Shown: positions 1-6,603 of the stretch, in pieces
Layout: every line of letters begins with the position of its first letter
How positions within the stretch are numbered: the first letter of the stretch is position 1
Assembly (NCBI GenBank): GCA_964553535.1
Contig: CAZKLK010000059.1
Span: forward strand, 1-10,889
Direction of reading: 5' to 3'
DNA length: 10,889 nucleotides
DNA from: JALHSV01 sp964553535
GTDB taxonomy: Bacteria; Nitrospirota; Thermodesulfovibrionia; Thermodesulfovibrionales; SM23-35
The notes under the pieces: generated by a model
The model's input: only the letters and a program-made list of their open reading frames with translations
Database searches by the model: none
What the model was told of the DNA's origin: nothing
Translations under genes and position numbers: made by a program

Positions 1-63
1 GAAGGGGCAAGCGAAGAACTCCTGAACGATGAAAGGCTTCGCGGTGCGTATCTTGGAGAGTAA
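1..63 (+). CDS. ABC transporter ATP-binding protein, C-terminal end (LivF/LivG-like)
   Basis: This is the 3' end of a gene that begins before the window. The only open frame reads 20 residues and stops at TAA (61-63). The tail ends in NDERLRGAYLGE, which closely resembles the usual last residues of branched-chain amino acid ABC transporter ATPases of the LivF/LivG type (ELL-x-D/N-DE-x-x-x-x-AYLGE). In that family the protein is the cytoplasmic nucleotide-binding subunit that powers uptake of leucine, isoleucine and valine. No Walker or signature motif is inside the window, so the call rests on this tail alone. LptB and other ABC ATPases can end in a similar YLGE, so the exact subunit is uncertain. 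Confidence 0.6.
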   Translation, partial: EGASEELLNDERLRGAYLGE

Positions 64-76
64 CGTCCGGAAATTA

Positions 77-85
77 TGCTATAAT
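77..85 (+). promoter_or_regulatory. Extended -10 promoter just upstream of the acylphosphatase gene
   Basis: TGCTATAAT holds a perfect TATAAT (80-85) preceded by the TGn extended -10 element (77-79). No good -35 hexamer lies 16-18 bases upstream; the expected place (57-62) reads AGAGTA. A start point about 7 bases after the -10 would fall near 92, only two bases before the ATG at 94. The message would then be leaderless or nearly so, which agrees with the absence of a Shine-Dalgarno sequence. This is a sequence match only. Confidence 0.5.
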
Positions 86-93
86 TTTATGTT

Positions 94-375
94 ATGGAAG
101 AGACACGGGCTCACCTGTTCATCGATGGAAGGGTGCAGGGCGTTTTTTACAGGGCCTTCGTCAAGGATTTGGCGCATGATCTCGGGCTGAACGGGTGGGT
201 AAAAAATTTAACTGACGGCAGGGTTGAGGCCGTCTTTGAGGGCGACGGGACATTAATCCGGCAGGCAATACGGAGATGCTATGAGGGCCCGCCCGGAGCA
301 AGGGTTTCGGGCATTGAAGTGCAGTGGGAAAATTACACGGGCAAAGAAAGCGGTTTTTCCGTCCGTTATGGATAA
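94..375 (+). CDS. acyP: Acylphosphatase
   Basis: A 93-residue protein of the usual acylphosphatase length (about 90-100). Acylphosphatases are small cytosolic ferredoxin-like-fold enzymes that hydrolyse the carboxyl-phosphate bond of acylphosphates such as acetyl phosphate or 1,3-bisphosphoglycerate. The N-terminal signature GRVQGVFYRAFV (residues 13-24) contains the phosphate-binding loop and its catalytic arginine (R21). The second conserved element, GLNGWVKNLTDGRVEAVFEG (31-50), contains the catalytic asparagine (N38), and the C-terminus ends in FSVRYG as expected. The start is the only one that fits: the family begins a few residues before the first beta strand. No Shine-Dalgarno is visible; a TATAAT sits only 8 bases upstream. 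It appears to be its own transcription unit, 30 bases after the ABC transporter gene. Confidence 0.93.
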   Translation: MEETRAHLFIDGRVQGVFYRAFVKDLAHDLGLNGWVKNLTDGRVEAVFEGDGTLIRQAIRRCYEGPPGARVSGIEVQWENYTGKESGFSVRYG

Positions 376-610
376 TTTAGAGTGAATGCAATCCAAATTT
401 CCATTTCAGCGGTGACATGAGATGAATAAGCTCATGCGTCGAAGTGAGTTTTTTGAGCCATTGCAATTATTCTGCCCTCCGGCAAGTCCAGCGCGCAATG
501 CTATGAAATAGTGACGGGATCATCGCCGGATTTTGGCAATTGTTCATCATTCCGTCTTGATAACTCTATGTTATATTTATTTCACAGCCGGTCGCTGCAG
601 GGGAAAATGA
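376..610. other. Intergenic gap between acyP and recN
   Basis: A 235-base gap, the longest in the window. It contains a 6-bp inverted repeat (CATGAG 416-421 with CTCATG 431-436, 9-base loop) and a T run at 449-454, too far from the stem to be a convincing terminator. A perfect 8-base palindrome, ATTGCAAT, lies at 460-467. The only sizeable reading frame is a 29-codon one (422-511) without a clear ribosome binding site. No RNA gene is recognised. Confidence 0.6.
569..577 (+). promoter_or_regulatory. Possible extended -10 promoter for recN
   Basis: TGTTATATT has a TGn extension followed by TATATT (572-577), about 34 bases before the recN start. It has the same architecture as the better element before the acylphosphatase gene. 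No -35 box is found at the proper distance; a TTGATA at 557-562 is too close. No LexA-type operator is evident. This is a weak candidate. Confidence 0.25.
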
Positions 611-2254
611 ATGCTGAAGGAACTCAGGATAAAGAATCTTGCCGTAATAGATGACCTAACGGTCAGATTTGACAAAGGATTGAATGTTCTGACCGGAGAG
701 ACCGGCGCCGGGAAATCAATAATCGTTGATTCTCTTGGACTGGCTCTCGGAAACAGGATTCATCCTGATTTCATGCGTTCAGGCGAAAAAGAGGCGTTTG
801 TGCAGGCTTTTTTTGATCCGGAGGACGTTTTCGGACTGCCGGACATCGGGGTGGACATGACCGGCGGCCTTATCCTCAGGAGGTTGCTGTATGCCTCGGG
901 CAAAAGCAGGGCCTATGTTAATGATACGATGGTCAGCATTCAGAGCCTTGGAGAGATTGGCAGGGCCCTCGTCGATATTCACGGCCAGCATGAGCACCAG
1001 GGTCTTCTGTCCGCTGATAAGCAAAGGGAATTTCTCGATCTTTTCGGAAAATTCCGGGAGGAACGGGCCCGTGTTGCGGAACTTTACCGTGAAACCGAGG
1101 CATTGAAGCGGGAGGCGGCCGCACTGCAGCAGAAGATGCAGGAGCGCCAGAGCAGGATCGACCTGCTGAAGTTTCAGATTCGCGAGATCGACGCCGCCGG
1201 TCTCAAAGCCGGCGAGCTTGAGCATCTCACTGAACAGAAGACGATCCTCTCCAATCTTAGCCGGCTGAGGGATCTTGCCGATTCGGCCTATGAAACACTG
1301 TACGCGGCTGATGACGCCTGCATCATGAAGCTTTCAGCCCTGACCAGAAAGCTGCAGGAAATGGCCGCGATTGATCACAAGGCGTCGGAACTGCTGGGCG
1401 CCGTTGAATCGGCCATTCCCGTGCTTGACGATGCCGCTGTATCACTAAGGGGCTACAAAGCGAGATACGAATTTGAACCCGGAAGCCTTGACGCTGTCGA
1501 AGACAGGCTTGCGCTTATTCACAGGCTTGAAAAAAAATACGGCGTCGGAATCGATGCCGTCACCGCGCACAGAGACGCCGCCGCCGAAGAACTGAAGAAC
1601 CTTGAGATCATGGATGAGAGGAAAGCCGCTGTTGAAAGCGAGCTTATTGTCAAGGAACCCATGCTCGCCGAAGCGGCAGCGGGGCTTTCCGCAAAGAGAA
1701 AAGACGCTTCACTCAGGATGGAGAAACTCGTCTTGCGGGAACTTAAACAGCTTGCTTTCGGCGACGCGGAATTCTTAATCAGCGTTGACCGTGAGGCTAT
1801 TTCGCCTCATGGCATCGACAGGATCGAATTTCTTTTTTCCGCAAATGCAGGAGAGCCGCCAAAACCGCTGGCCAAAGTCGCTTCCGGCGGCGAACTTTCA
1901 AGGATCATGCTGGCTCTCAAGACCGTTTTTGCAGATGTCGACAGCGTGCCGGTTCTCATATTTGATGAAATCGATTCGGGGATAGGCGGAAAAACCGCTG
2001 AAATAGTCGGAAAGAAACTCAGAAACCTCTCAAACAATCGTCAGGTGCTTTGCGCAACTCATCTCCCTCAGATAGCGTCAAAGGGGGATATCCATCTTAA
2101 GATCGAAAAAAGGCAGAAAGACGAGCGTGCGAGAGTTGAAGTGCAGGAACTTTCCGGCAGCGAGCGGATGAATGAGATCGCACGTATGCTGAGCGGCAGA
2201 ATCACCGATATCTCTCTGAGACACGCGAGGGAATTGATTGACAGCCTTGCATAA
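611..2254 (+). CDS. recN: DNA repair protein RecN
   Basis: A 547-residue SMC-like ATPase (E. coli RecN is 553) that gathers DNA ends during recombinational repair of double-strand breaks. The N-terminus MLKELRIKNLAVIDDL is the family start. Walker A GETGAGKS is at 29-36 and the RecN-typical DIHGQHEHQ at 122-130. Residues about 145-230 and 300-370 are charged and heptad-like, consistent with the two coiled-coil arms. The ABC signature SGGELSR is at 425-431, Walker B VLIFDEIDSGIGG at 448-460, and the H-loop ATHLPQIA at 482-489, so both halves of the ATPase are intact. AGGGGAA (599-605) is a suitable ribosome binding site; an ATG at 607 is out of frame and ends quickly. The small ferredoxin gene overlaps or directly follows its 3' end. 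Confidence 0.97.
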   Translation: MLKELRIKNLAVIDDLTVRFDKGLNVLTGETGAGKSIIVDSLGLALGNRIHPDFMRSGEKEAFVQAFFDPEDVFGLPDIGVDMTGGLILRRLLYASGKSRAYVNDTMVSIQSLGEIGRALVDIHGQHEHQGLLSADKQREFLDLFGKFREERARVAELYRETEALKREAAALQQKMQERQSRIDLLKFQIREIDAAGLKAGELEHLTEQKTILSNLSRLRDLADSAYETLYAADDACIMKLSALTRKLQEMAAIDHKASELLGAVESAIPVLDDAAVSLRGYKARYEFEPGSLDAVEDRLALIHRLEKKYGVGIDAVTAHRDAAAEELKNLEIMDERKAAVESELIVKEPMLAEAAAGLSAKRKDASLRMEKLVLRELKQLAFGDAEFLISVDREAISPHGIDRIEFLFSANAGEPPKPLAKVASGGELSRIMLALKTVFADVDSVPVLIFDEIDSGIGGKTAEIVGKKLRNLSNNRQVLCATHLPQIASKGDIHLKIEKRQKDERARVEVQELSGSERMNEIARMLSGRITDISLRHARELIDSLA

Positions 2255-2498
2255 CCTTCATATGGAAACGGGAATCAATAAAAAACTCAAAGGGACGATC
2301 ATAATCAATAAGGAATTGTGCAAAGGTTGTGCGTATTGTGTCGATGCATGTCCATTCGGTATCATTGTTATTGAGGAGCGATTCAATAAGAAAGGATTTT
2401 TCCCCGCTTCGGTAAAATATCCTGATGGCTGTACCGGATGCGCCGTGTGTGCGCATATGTGTCCGGAGATCGCGATAGAGGTGTTCAGGGAAGAATAG
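2238..2498 (+). CDS. Small 2x[4Fe-4S] ferredoxin, KorD/OorD-like
   Basis: An 86-residue soluble ferredoxin with two complete cysteine sets: C28, C31, C34, C38 (CKGCAYCVDACP) and C65, C68, C71, C75 (CTGCAVCAHMCP). This bacterial-type pattern holds two [4Fe-4S] clusters. GTIIINKELCKGC and the spacing between motifs resemble the delta subunit of 2-oxoacid:ferredoxin oxidoreductases (KorD/OorD). The alpha, beta and gamma subunits, which normally adjoin, are absent here, so its electron partner is unknown. The start is uncertain. TTG at 2238 has a good ribosome binding site (GAGGGA, 2227-2232) and overlaps recN by 17 bases; ATG at 2262 has no Shine-Dalgarno and would give 78 residues. The stop is 2 bases before the ROK kinase start, suggesting co-translation. 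Confidence 0.85.
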   Translation: MTALHNLHMETGINKKLKGTIIINKELCKGCAYCVDACPFGIIVIEERFNKKGFFPASVKYPDGCTGCAVCAHMCPEIAIEVFREE

Positions 2499-2500
2499 CG

Positions 2501-3433
2501 ATGGAAAGAAAATATGCAATAGGCATTGATCTCGGAGGAACAAACCTGCGCATTGCCCTTGTTTCGCCTGACGGGGAAATTATCAGAAAAATCAAAGAGC
2601 CGACCTCGGAGGAGCTCCTTGAAACTATCCTTGCCGGAACGAAGGATCTCTTTTCCGAACAGGTTGCGGGAATCGGGATCGGCATAGCCGGCCTGATCAG
2701 CATGGATAGAAGGAAAGTCTTGCTTTCCCCGAATCTGCACATTGTTGAGACAATCGATATCGCCGCCGCATTGGAGGAAAAATTCCGAAGGCCGGTATTA
2801 ATCGAGAACGACGCGAATGCCGCTGCTTTCGGAGAGCTGTGGGTTGGCGCCGGCAGGGAACTTGCGAATTTCGTCCTTTTGACACTCGGGACCGGCATCG
2901 GTGGCGGAGTGGTCTTAGGCAGGAAACTGCTCGCCGTCCCGGCCGAAGTCGGTCACATGAGTATTGGCTCCGATGGGGAAAAATGCGGCTGCGGCAATTA
3001 TGGCTGCCTTGAACTCTACGCGTCGGTGAGGGCCATACTTTCCCGGGCCATCTCCGCGCTTGAAGCCGGCAGGGAGAGTATCCTCAGGGATTACAGCGGC
3101 GGGAATTTTTATAAGATTGCTACAGAGGACATTTACCGGGCTGCTTTTGACGGCGACAACCTCGCACGGGAGCTGCTGAAAAATGCGGGCAGGCACCTTG
3201 GAGTCGGCATAGCGAATGTCATAAACCTCATGGGACCCGATGCCGTCATTCTCGCCGGTGGATTGACGGGCGCGTGGGAATTCTATATTCAGGAAGCTAT
3301 AAAAGAAACGTCCCGCAGGGCGTTAAAGCATCTGTTTGAACGGGCACAAATAGTTCCATCCCTTTTGAAGGATGACGCAGGGGTTATCGGCGCGGCCGGA
3401 CTGGTGTTGCGCTCAGGCGACAGGCTCCCGTGA
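2501..3433 (+). CDS. ROK-family sugar kinase (glucokinase-like)
   Basis: A 310-residue cytosolic kinase of the ROK family, which phosphorylates glucose or related sugars such as N-acetylmannosamine with ATP. The N-terminal phosphate-binding DLGGTN is at 10-15. ENDANAAAFGE (from 102) carries the catalytic aspartate D104. LGTGIGGGVV is the second phosphate loop. The zinc-binding ROK signature is complete: EVGHM (H152) followed by CGCGNYGC (C162, C164, C169). VNLMGP-type and ILAGG segments near the C-terminus match the family adenosine-binding region. The start at ATG 2501 is preceded by AGGGAAG; a longer frame exists upstream but would run through the ferredoxin gene. EVGH plus a C-terminal glycine-rich ILAGGL fits glucokinases best, but sugar specificity cannot be read from sequence, so no symbol is given. 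Confidence 0.93.
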   Translation: MERKYAIGIDLGGTNLRIALVSPDGEIIRKIKEPTSEELLETILAGTKDLFSEQVAGIGIGIAGLISMDRRKVLLSPNLHIVETIDIAAALEEKFRRPVLIENDANAAAFGELWVGAGRELANFVLLTLGTGIGGGVVLGRKLLAVPAEVGHMSIGSDGEKCGCGNYGCLELYASVRAILSRAISALEAGRESILRDYSGGNFYKIATEDIYRAAFDGDNLARELLKNAGRHLGVGIANVINLMGPDAVILAGGLTGAWEFYIQEAIKETSRRALKHLFERAQIVPSLLKDDAGVIGAAGLVLRSGDRLP

Positions 3434-3449
3434 GATCAGCAATGCATTC

Positions 3450-3473
3450 CTGTCAATTAACCGGCAGATTTTT
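3450..3473 (+). terminator. Weak terminator-like hairpin after the ROK kinase gene
   Basis: CTGTC (3450-3454) can pair with GGCAG (3463-3467), one pair being G-U, around an 8-base loop, followed by ATTTTT. The stem is short and not GC-rich, so full termination is doubtful. It lies in the 63-base gap before lepB, the only break between the recN group and the lepB-rib group. Confidence 0.2.
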
Positions 3474-3496
3474 CATTTATGAAGGAGGACCACTGA

Positions 3497-4105
3497 TTGA
3501 AAAGTAAAAAAAGGCTTTTCTGGGAATACGCGGAAGCGATTATTACAGCCCTTATCCTCGCCCTTATTATTCGGGCATATGTCATCCAGGCATTTAAAAT
3601 ACCTTCAGGTTCAATGATCCCGACCTTGCTTGTCGGCGATCATATCCTGGTGAACAAGTTCATCTATGGCACAAAGATCCCCCTGACTGACAAGAGGATA
3701 TTGATATGGCGGAGCCCTGAAAAAGGCGACATCATAGTTTTCCGGCATCCCGATAATCCAGAAAAGGACTTCATTAAACGCGTTGTCGCCACCGGCGGCG
3801 ATGTTATTGAGGAGAAGGACAAAACAGTGTATGTGAACGGAAAGCCGCTCAGCGAACCGTATGCCCATCATTTCGACCGCTCTGTGCGCTTCGGGGGCAT
3901 GGATCCGCGCGATAACTTCGGGCCGGTTCAGGTGCCGGATAACAAGCTTTTTGTGATGGGCGACAACCGCGATCAGAGTTTTGACAGCAGGTACTGGGGC
4001 TTTGTTGACGTGAAAGAAATCAGGGGCAAGGCGCTGATAATCTACTGGTCATGGAATCCGGACAACTGGCTCAGGTTTGACAGGATAGGCAAACTGATCA
4101 GGTGA
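3497..4105 (+). CDS. lepB: Signal peptidase I
   Basis: A 202-residue type I signal peptidase, which removes signal peptides from exported proteins at the outer face of the cytoplasmic membrane. A single N-terminal membrane segment (about residues 12-30) is followed by box B, PSGSMIPTL (36-44), with the nucleophile S39. The general base is K94 in DFIKRVVATGGD, and box E is GDNRDQSFDSRYWG (155-168). The catalytic Ser-Lys dyad and all family boxes are present, so it should be active. The start is TTG 3497, chosen because of the strong AAGGAGG at 3482-3488 and because it begins just before the membrane helix. The stop lies 5 bases before the next gene's preferred ATG, and a GTG at 4102 would overlap it. 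Confidence 0.96.
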   Translation: MKSKKRLFWEYAEAIITALILALIIRAYVIQAFKIPSGSMIPTLLVGDHILVNKFIYGTKIPLTDKRILIWRSPEKGDIIVFRHPDNPEKDFIKRVVATGGDVIEEKDKTVYVNGKPLSEPYAHHFDRSVRFGGMDPRDNFGPVQVPDNKLFVMGDNRDQSFDSRYWGFVDVKEIRGKALIIYWSWNPDNWLRFDRIGKLIR

Positions 4106-4110
4106 GAGAA

Positions 4111-4458
4111 ATGCGGCGCAATCTTAATGAAAAAGGGTACATACGATTTTTTATTGTTATTGCGGTTTTCGTTTCTTGTGTTTATCTCGGCATGAAGTTT
4201 GGCACGCCGCATTACAGGCACTCGGTTTTTCTCTCAGATGTGAAGGAGCTGGCGAGGATCAGCCTGGGGGATGCTGAAAAGACAAAAGCCCGGATATATG
4301 AAAGGGCCCGGGAACTTGACCTGCCTCTCGAAGAAAAAGACATTCTCGTCACGGGCGGGGATAAAACAGTGCGCGTTGCGGCATCGTGGGAAGATACCGT
4401 AGACATTCTGGGGTTTTATCAAAAAACCATTATGTTCAGCGTTGACGTGGAGGAGTGA
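4111..4458 (+). CDS. Small single-pass membrane protein next to lepB (DUF4845-like)
   Basis: A 115-residue protein of unknown function. A short basic N-terminus is followed by one hydrophobic helix (about 11-28, ending YLGMKF). The remainder is soluble, with a charged helix (about 40-70) and strands ending in TIMFSVDVEE. Layout, size and position right after lepB recall the DUF4845 family, which sits beside lepB in many Proteobacteria; this is a resemblance by eye, not a confirmed hit. ATG 4111 is preferred because AGGTGA (4100-4105), complementary to the 16S rRNA 3' end, lies 5 bases upstream. GTG 4102, overlapping the lepB stop, would add three residues. Its stop is one base before the ribE ATG, so translation is likely coupled to ribE. 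A membrane-anchored extracytoplasmic domain is inferred. Confidence 0.75.
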   Translation: MRRNLNEKGYIRFFIVIAVFVSCVYLGMKFGTPHYRHSVFLSDVKELARISLGDAEKTKARIYERARELDLPLEEKDILVTGGDKTVRVAASWEDTVDILGFYQKTIMFSVDVEE

Positions 4459-4459
4459 G

Positions 4460-5107
4460 ATGTTCACGGGACTGGTGCAGGAAATGGGCATAATTGCCAT
4501 AATAAGGAAGCGGAGCGGCGGAGCCTTCCTCACACTCTCCGCCGACGCCCTTTCGATGACATCTGTCATCGGGGACAGCATTGCCGTGAACGGCGCATGT
4601 CTTACAGTTATAGCGCGAGAGGCTAAAACCCTGTCGTTCGATATCTCCGATGAAACGCTGCGCAGCACGAATCTGGGGCGTTTAAAGACGGGGGACCGGG
4701 TAAACCTCGAGCAATCTTTGAGGCCGGATTCGAAAATCGGCGGGCACTTTGTGACAGGACATGTTGATGAAGTTGGGGTGATACGCTCGAAGGTGAACAC
4801 CGGGGACATGTGGAAATTCGAAATCGAAGCGCCCCCCCAGGTCATGCGGTACATGGTCGAAAAAGGTTCTGTGGCCGTGGATGGCATAAGTCTTACGATT
4901 GTTGATATACTTAAAAACAGTTTTTCCCTTGTGGTGATTCCGCATACAGCGAAGCTCACGAGCCTGGGATTTAAAGGTCCCGGGGATACCGTCAATATTG
5001 AAGCGGATATCCTGGGGAAATATGTGGCGAAATTTTTGAGCAAAGAAGCGGACGGGGGTTCGCGCTTTATGAAGACTCTGACGGAAGGAGGATTTTTAGA
5101 CAGATAG
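4460..5107 (+). CDS. ribE: Riboflavin synthase, alpha subunit
   Basis: A 215-residue riboflavin synthase (alpha type; called ribC in E. coli) that converts two molecules of 6,7-dimethyl-8-ribityllumazine to riboflavin and the pyrimidinedione returned to lumazine synthase. It begins with the diagnostic MFTGLVQE. The two homologous lumazine-binding barrels are visible: GDSIAVNGACLTV (38-50) in the first, and GSVAVDGISLTI (136-147) in the second. HFVTGHVDEVG marks the start of the second barrel. The start at ATG 4460 follows a strong GGAGG (4449-4453) located inside the end of the preceding gene; an upstream in-frame ATG at 4442 would add six non-family residues. The length is normal and nothing is disrupted. 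It is the first rib gene of the cluster. Confidence 0.96.
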   Translation: MFTGLVQEMGIIAIIRKRSGGAFLTLSADALSMTSVIGDSIAVNGACLTVIAREAKTLSFDISDETLRSTNLGRLKTGDRVNLEQSLRPDSKIGGHFVTGHVDEVGVIRSKVNTGDMWKFEIEAPPQVMRYMVEKGSVAVDGISLTIVDILKNSFSLVVIPHTAKLTSLGFKGPGDTVNIEADILGKYVAKFLSKEADGGSRFMKTLTEGGFLDR

Positions 5108-5163
5108 CACGCTAAGGATAAAGGGGCTGAGAGTTTTAAGTGCGCTGACCGCGACATGCCCGG

Positions 5164-5189
5164 CGTCCCGGAAAATCGGGCCGGCGACG
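5164..5189 (+). promoter_or_regulatory. GC-rich inverted repeat in the ribE-ribBA gap
   Basis: CGTCCCGG (5164-5171) pairs with CCGG-C-GACG (5181-5189), giving eight base pairs with one bulged C and a 9-base loop. A competing inner stem, CCCG (5167-5170) with CGGG (5177-5180), uses part of the same arm. It lies about 37 bases before the ribBA start in a 119-base gap with no reading frame of note. No T run follows, so it is not a classic terminator, and it lacks the conserved FMN riboswitch segments. Confidence 0.35.
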
Positions 5190-5226
5190 GGAGAGATTAC
5201 CAGAGATATATTGTCTTCGGAGAATT

Positions 5227-6444
5227 ATGATGGAAAAATACAAGTTCAATACCGTGGAAGAAGCAGTCAATGATATAGCTGCAGGCAAAATGGTCATCCT
5301 GGTCGATGATGAGGACAGAGAGAATGAAGGCGACCTGTGTATGGCCGCAGAGAAGGTAACGCCGGAGGCGATCAACTTTATGTCAAAGTACGGGCGGGGA
5401 CTCATTTGCCTTTCCCTTACCCCCGGCCGGGTGGATAATCTGAAACTGCCTATGATGACCGATGACAATACTTCGCCGTTTGGTACTGCCTTTACCGTGT
5501 CAATTGAGGCAAAGAAAGGCGTCACAACGGGGATTTCCGCGGCCGACAGGGCGAGAACGATACTGACGGCGATTGATCCCGCAACAAAGCCGGAGGATTT
5601 GGCGAGGCCGGGGCATATCTTCCCGCTCAAGGCAAAAGCGGGCGGCGTGCTTCAGAGGGCCGGCCAGACGGAGGGTTCCGTTGATATGTCGAGATTAGCG
5701 CGGCTTACGCCCGCCGGGGTGATTTGCGAAATCATGAGTGATGACGGCACAATGGCAAGAGTACCGGAATTAATGGAATTTTCGAAGAAGCACCAGCTCA
5801 AAATTGTCACAATACAGGACATTATCAAATACAGGATGAGGACGGAGCTTTTTGTAAAGCGGCTCGCAACCGTCAAGCTTCCAACGGCCTACGGGGGTGA
5901 TTTCACCGCTATTGCCTATGCCAACGATATCGACAGCAATGTCCATGTCGCTCTCATTAAAGGCGATATTAAACCCGATGAAGAGGTGCTGGTCAGGGTG
6001 CATTCCGAGTGCCTGACGGGAGACGTATTTGCCTCCCGCAGATGCGATTGCGGGGAACAGCTCCACAATGCGATGGAGATGATCAGGAAGGAAGGCGCCG
6101 GCGTTATTCTTTATATGAAACAGGAGGGGCGCGGCATAGGACTGATAAATAAACTGAAGGCCTATGAGCTCCAGGACAAGGGCCTTGACACTGTTGAAGC
6201 AAACGTAAAACTGGGATTCAAGCCCGACCTGAGAGACTACGGGATAGGCGCGCAGATTCTTGTCGATATCGGGATTCGCAAGATGCGCCTCATGACAAAT
6301 AATCCCAAGAAGATTGTCGGGCTTGAGGGATACGGCCTCAAGGTTGTATCAAGAGTTCCGATTGAGATGAATCCCAACGATAGGAACATCGTTTATCTTA
6401 AGACGAAGAAGAAAAAATTAGGGCATATGCTGGATAATGTGTAA
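5227..6444 (+). CDS. ribBA: Bifunctional 3,4-dihydroxy-2-butanone 4-phosphate synthase / GTP cyclohydrolase II
   Basis: A 405-residue fusion catalysing the two entry reactions of riboflavin synthesis: ribulose 5-phosphate to dihydroxybutanone phosphate plus formate, and GTP to the diaminopyrimidine. The RibB half (about 1-205) has the acidic metal loop DDEDRENEGD (27-36), GVTTGISAADRA, RPGHIFPL and RAGQTEGSVD. The RibA half (about 206-405) has the zinc cysteines C262, C273 and C275 (HSECLTGDVF...RCDCG), the catalytic loop KQEGRGIGL, and DLRDYGIGAQIL followed by TNNPKK. The usual GS before xRCDCG is AS here, a mild change. Both domains look complete. GGAGA (5219-5223) is only 3 bases from ATG 5227 and 6 from the adjacent ATG 5230, so either may be used. 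Confidence 0.96.
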   Translation: MMEKYKFNTVEEAVNDIAAGKMVILVDDEDRENEGDLCMAAEKVTPEAINFMSKYGRGLICLSLTPGRVDNLKLPMMTDDNTSPFGTAFTVSIEAKKGVTTGISAADRARTILTAIDPATKPEDLARPGHIFPLKAKAGGVLQRAGQTEGSVDMSRLARLTPAGVICEIMSDDGTMARVPELMEFSKKHQLKIVTIQDIIKYRMRTELFVKRLATVKLPTAYGGDFTAIAYANDIDSNVHVALIKGDIKPDEEVLVRVHSECLTGDVFASRRCDCGEQLHNAMEMIRKEGAGVILYMKQEGRGIGLINKLKAYELQDKGLDTVEANVKLGFKPDLRDYGIGAQILVDIGIRKMRLMTNNPKKIVGLEGYGLKVVSRVPIEMNPNDRNIVYLKTKKKKLGHMLDNV

Positions 6445-6516
6445 ACAAATAACGGTGCGGGGTGTCAGGGAGCCGGAGGGTCAAGATGGCGTTAATTTGC
6501 CGCTTGGACATTTTCC

Positions 6517-6567
6517 ACGCCGGCGTATTCCTGCCGGGGGCGGATCGCCGGAGGGACGCACCGGCGA
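6517..6567 (+). promoter_or_regulatory. Structured GC-rich leader before ribH
   Basis: The 159-base gap between ribBA and ribH contains a perfect 10-base palindrome, ACGCCGGCGT (6517-6526). It also contains a strong 7-bp hairpin, TCGCCGG (6545-6551) with CCGGCGA (6561-6567), 9-base loop. The arms share the CGCCGG/CCGGCG core, so they could pair in alternative ways. CCGGAGGG occurs twice (near 6472 and 6549). There is no T run. The conserved FMN riboswitch core is not seen. Confidence 0.35.
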
Positions 6568-6603
6568 AGAATCCTTGAACCCTGCCTGTAATGGAGGATT
6601 ACT

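Noticed and set aside
416..455. Intrinsic terminator for acyP
   Set aside because: The CATGAG/CTCATG stem is weak and the T run begins 12 bases after it, too far for a standard terminator.
2438..2500. N-terminal extension of the ROK kinase
   Set aside because: It would overlap the ferredoxin's second cysteine motif in another frame. ATG 2501 has a good ribosome binding site and gives the family N-terminus.
2258..2740. 160-codon antisense frame opposite the ferredoxin and ROK kinase
   Set aside because: The + strand has the eight ferredoxin cysteines and the ROK motifs; the antisense product is featureless.
4234..5157. 307-codon antisense open frame opposite ribE and the lepB-linked gene
   Set aside because: It lies fully across two genes, one with unmistakable ribE motifs, and its translation shows no domain. 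It is a by-product of codon bias.
5108..5226. FMN riboswitch before ribBA
   Set aside because: The highly conserved RFN segments (AGGGTGAAATTCCC-like and ACCGGCGGT-like) are absent here, and also in the gap before ribH.
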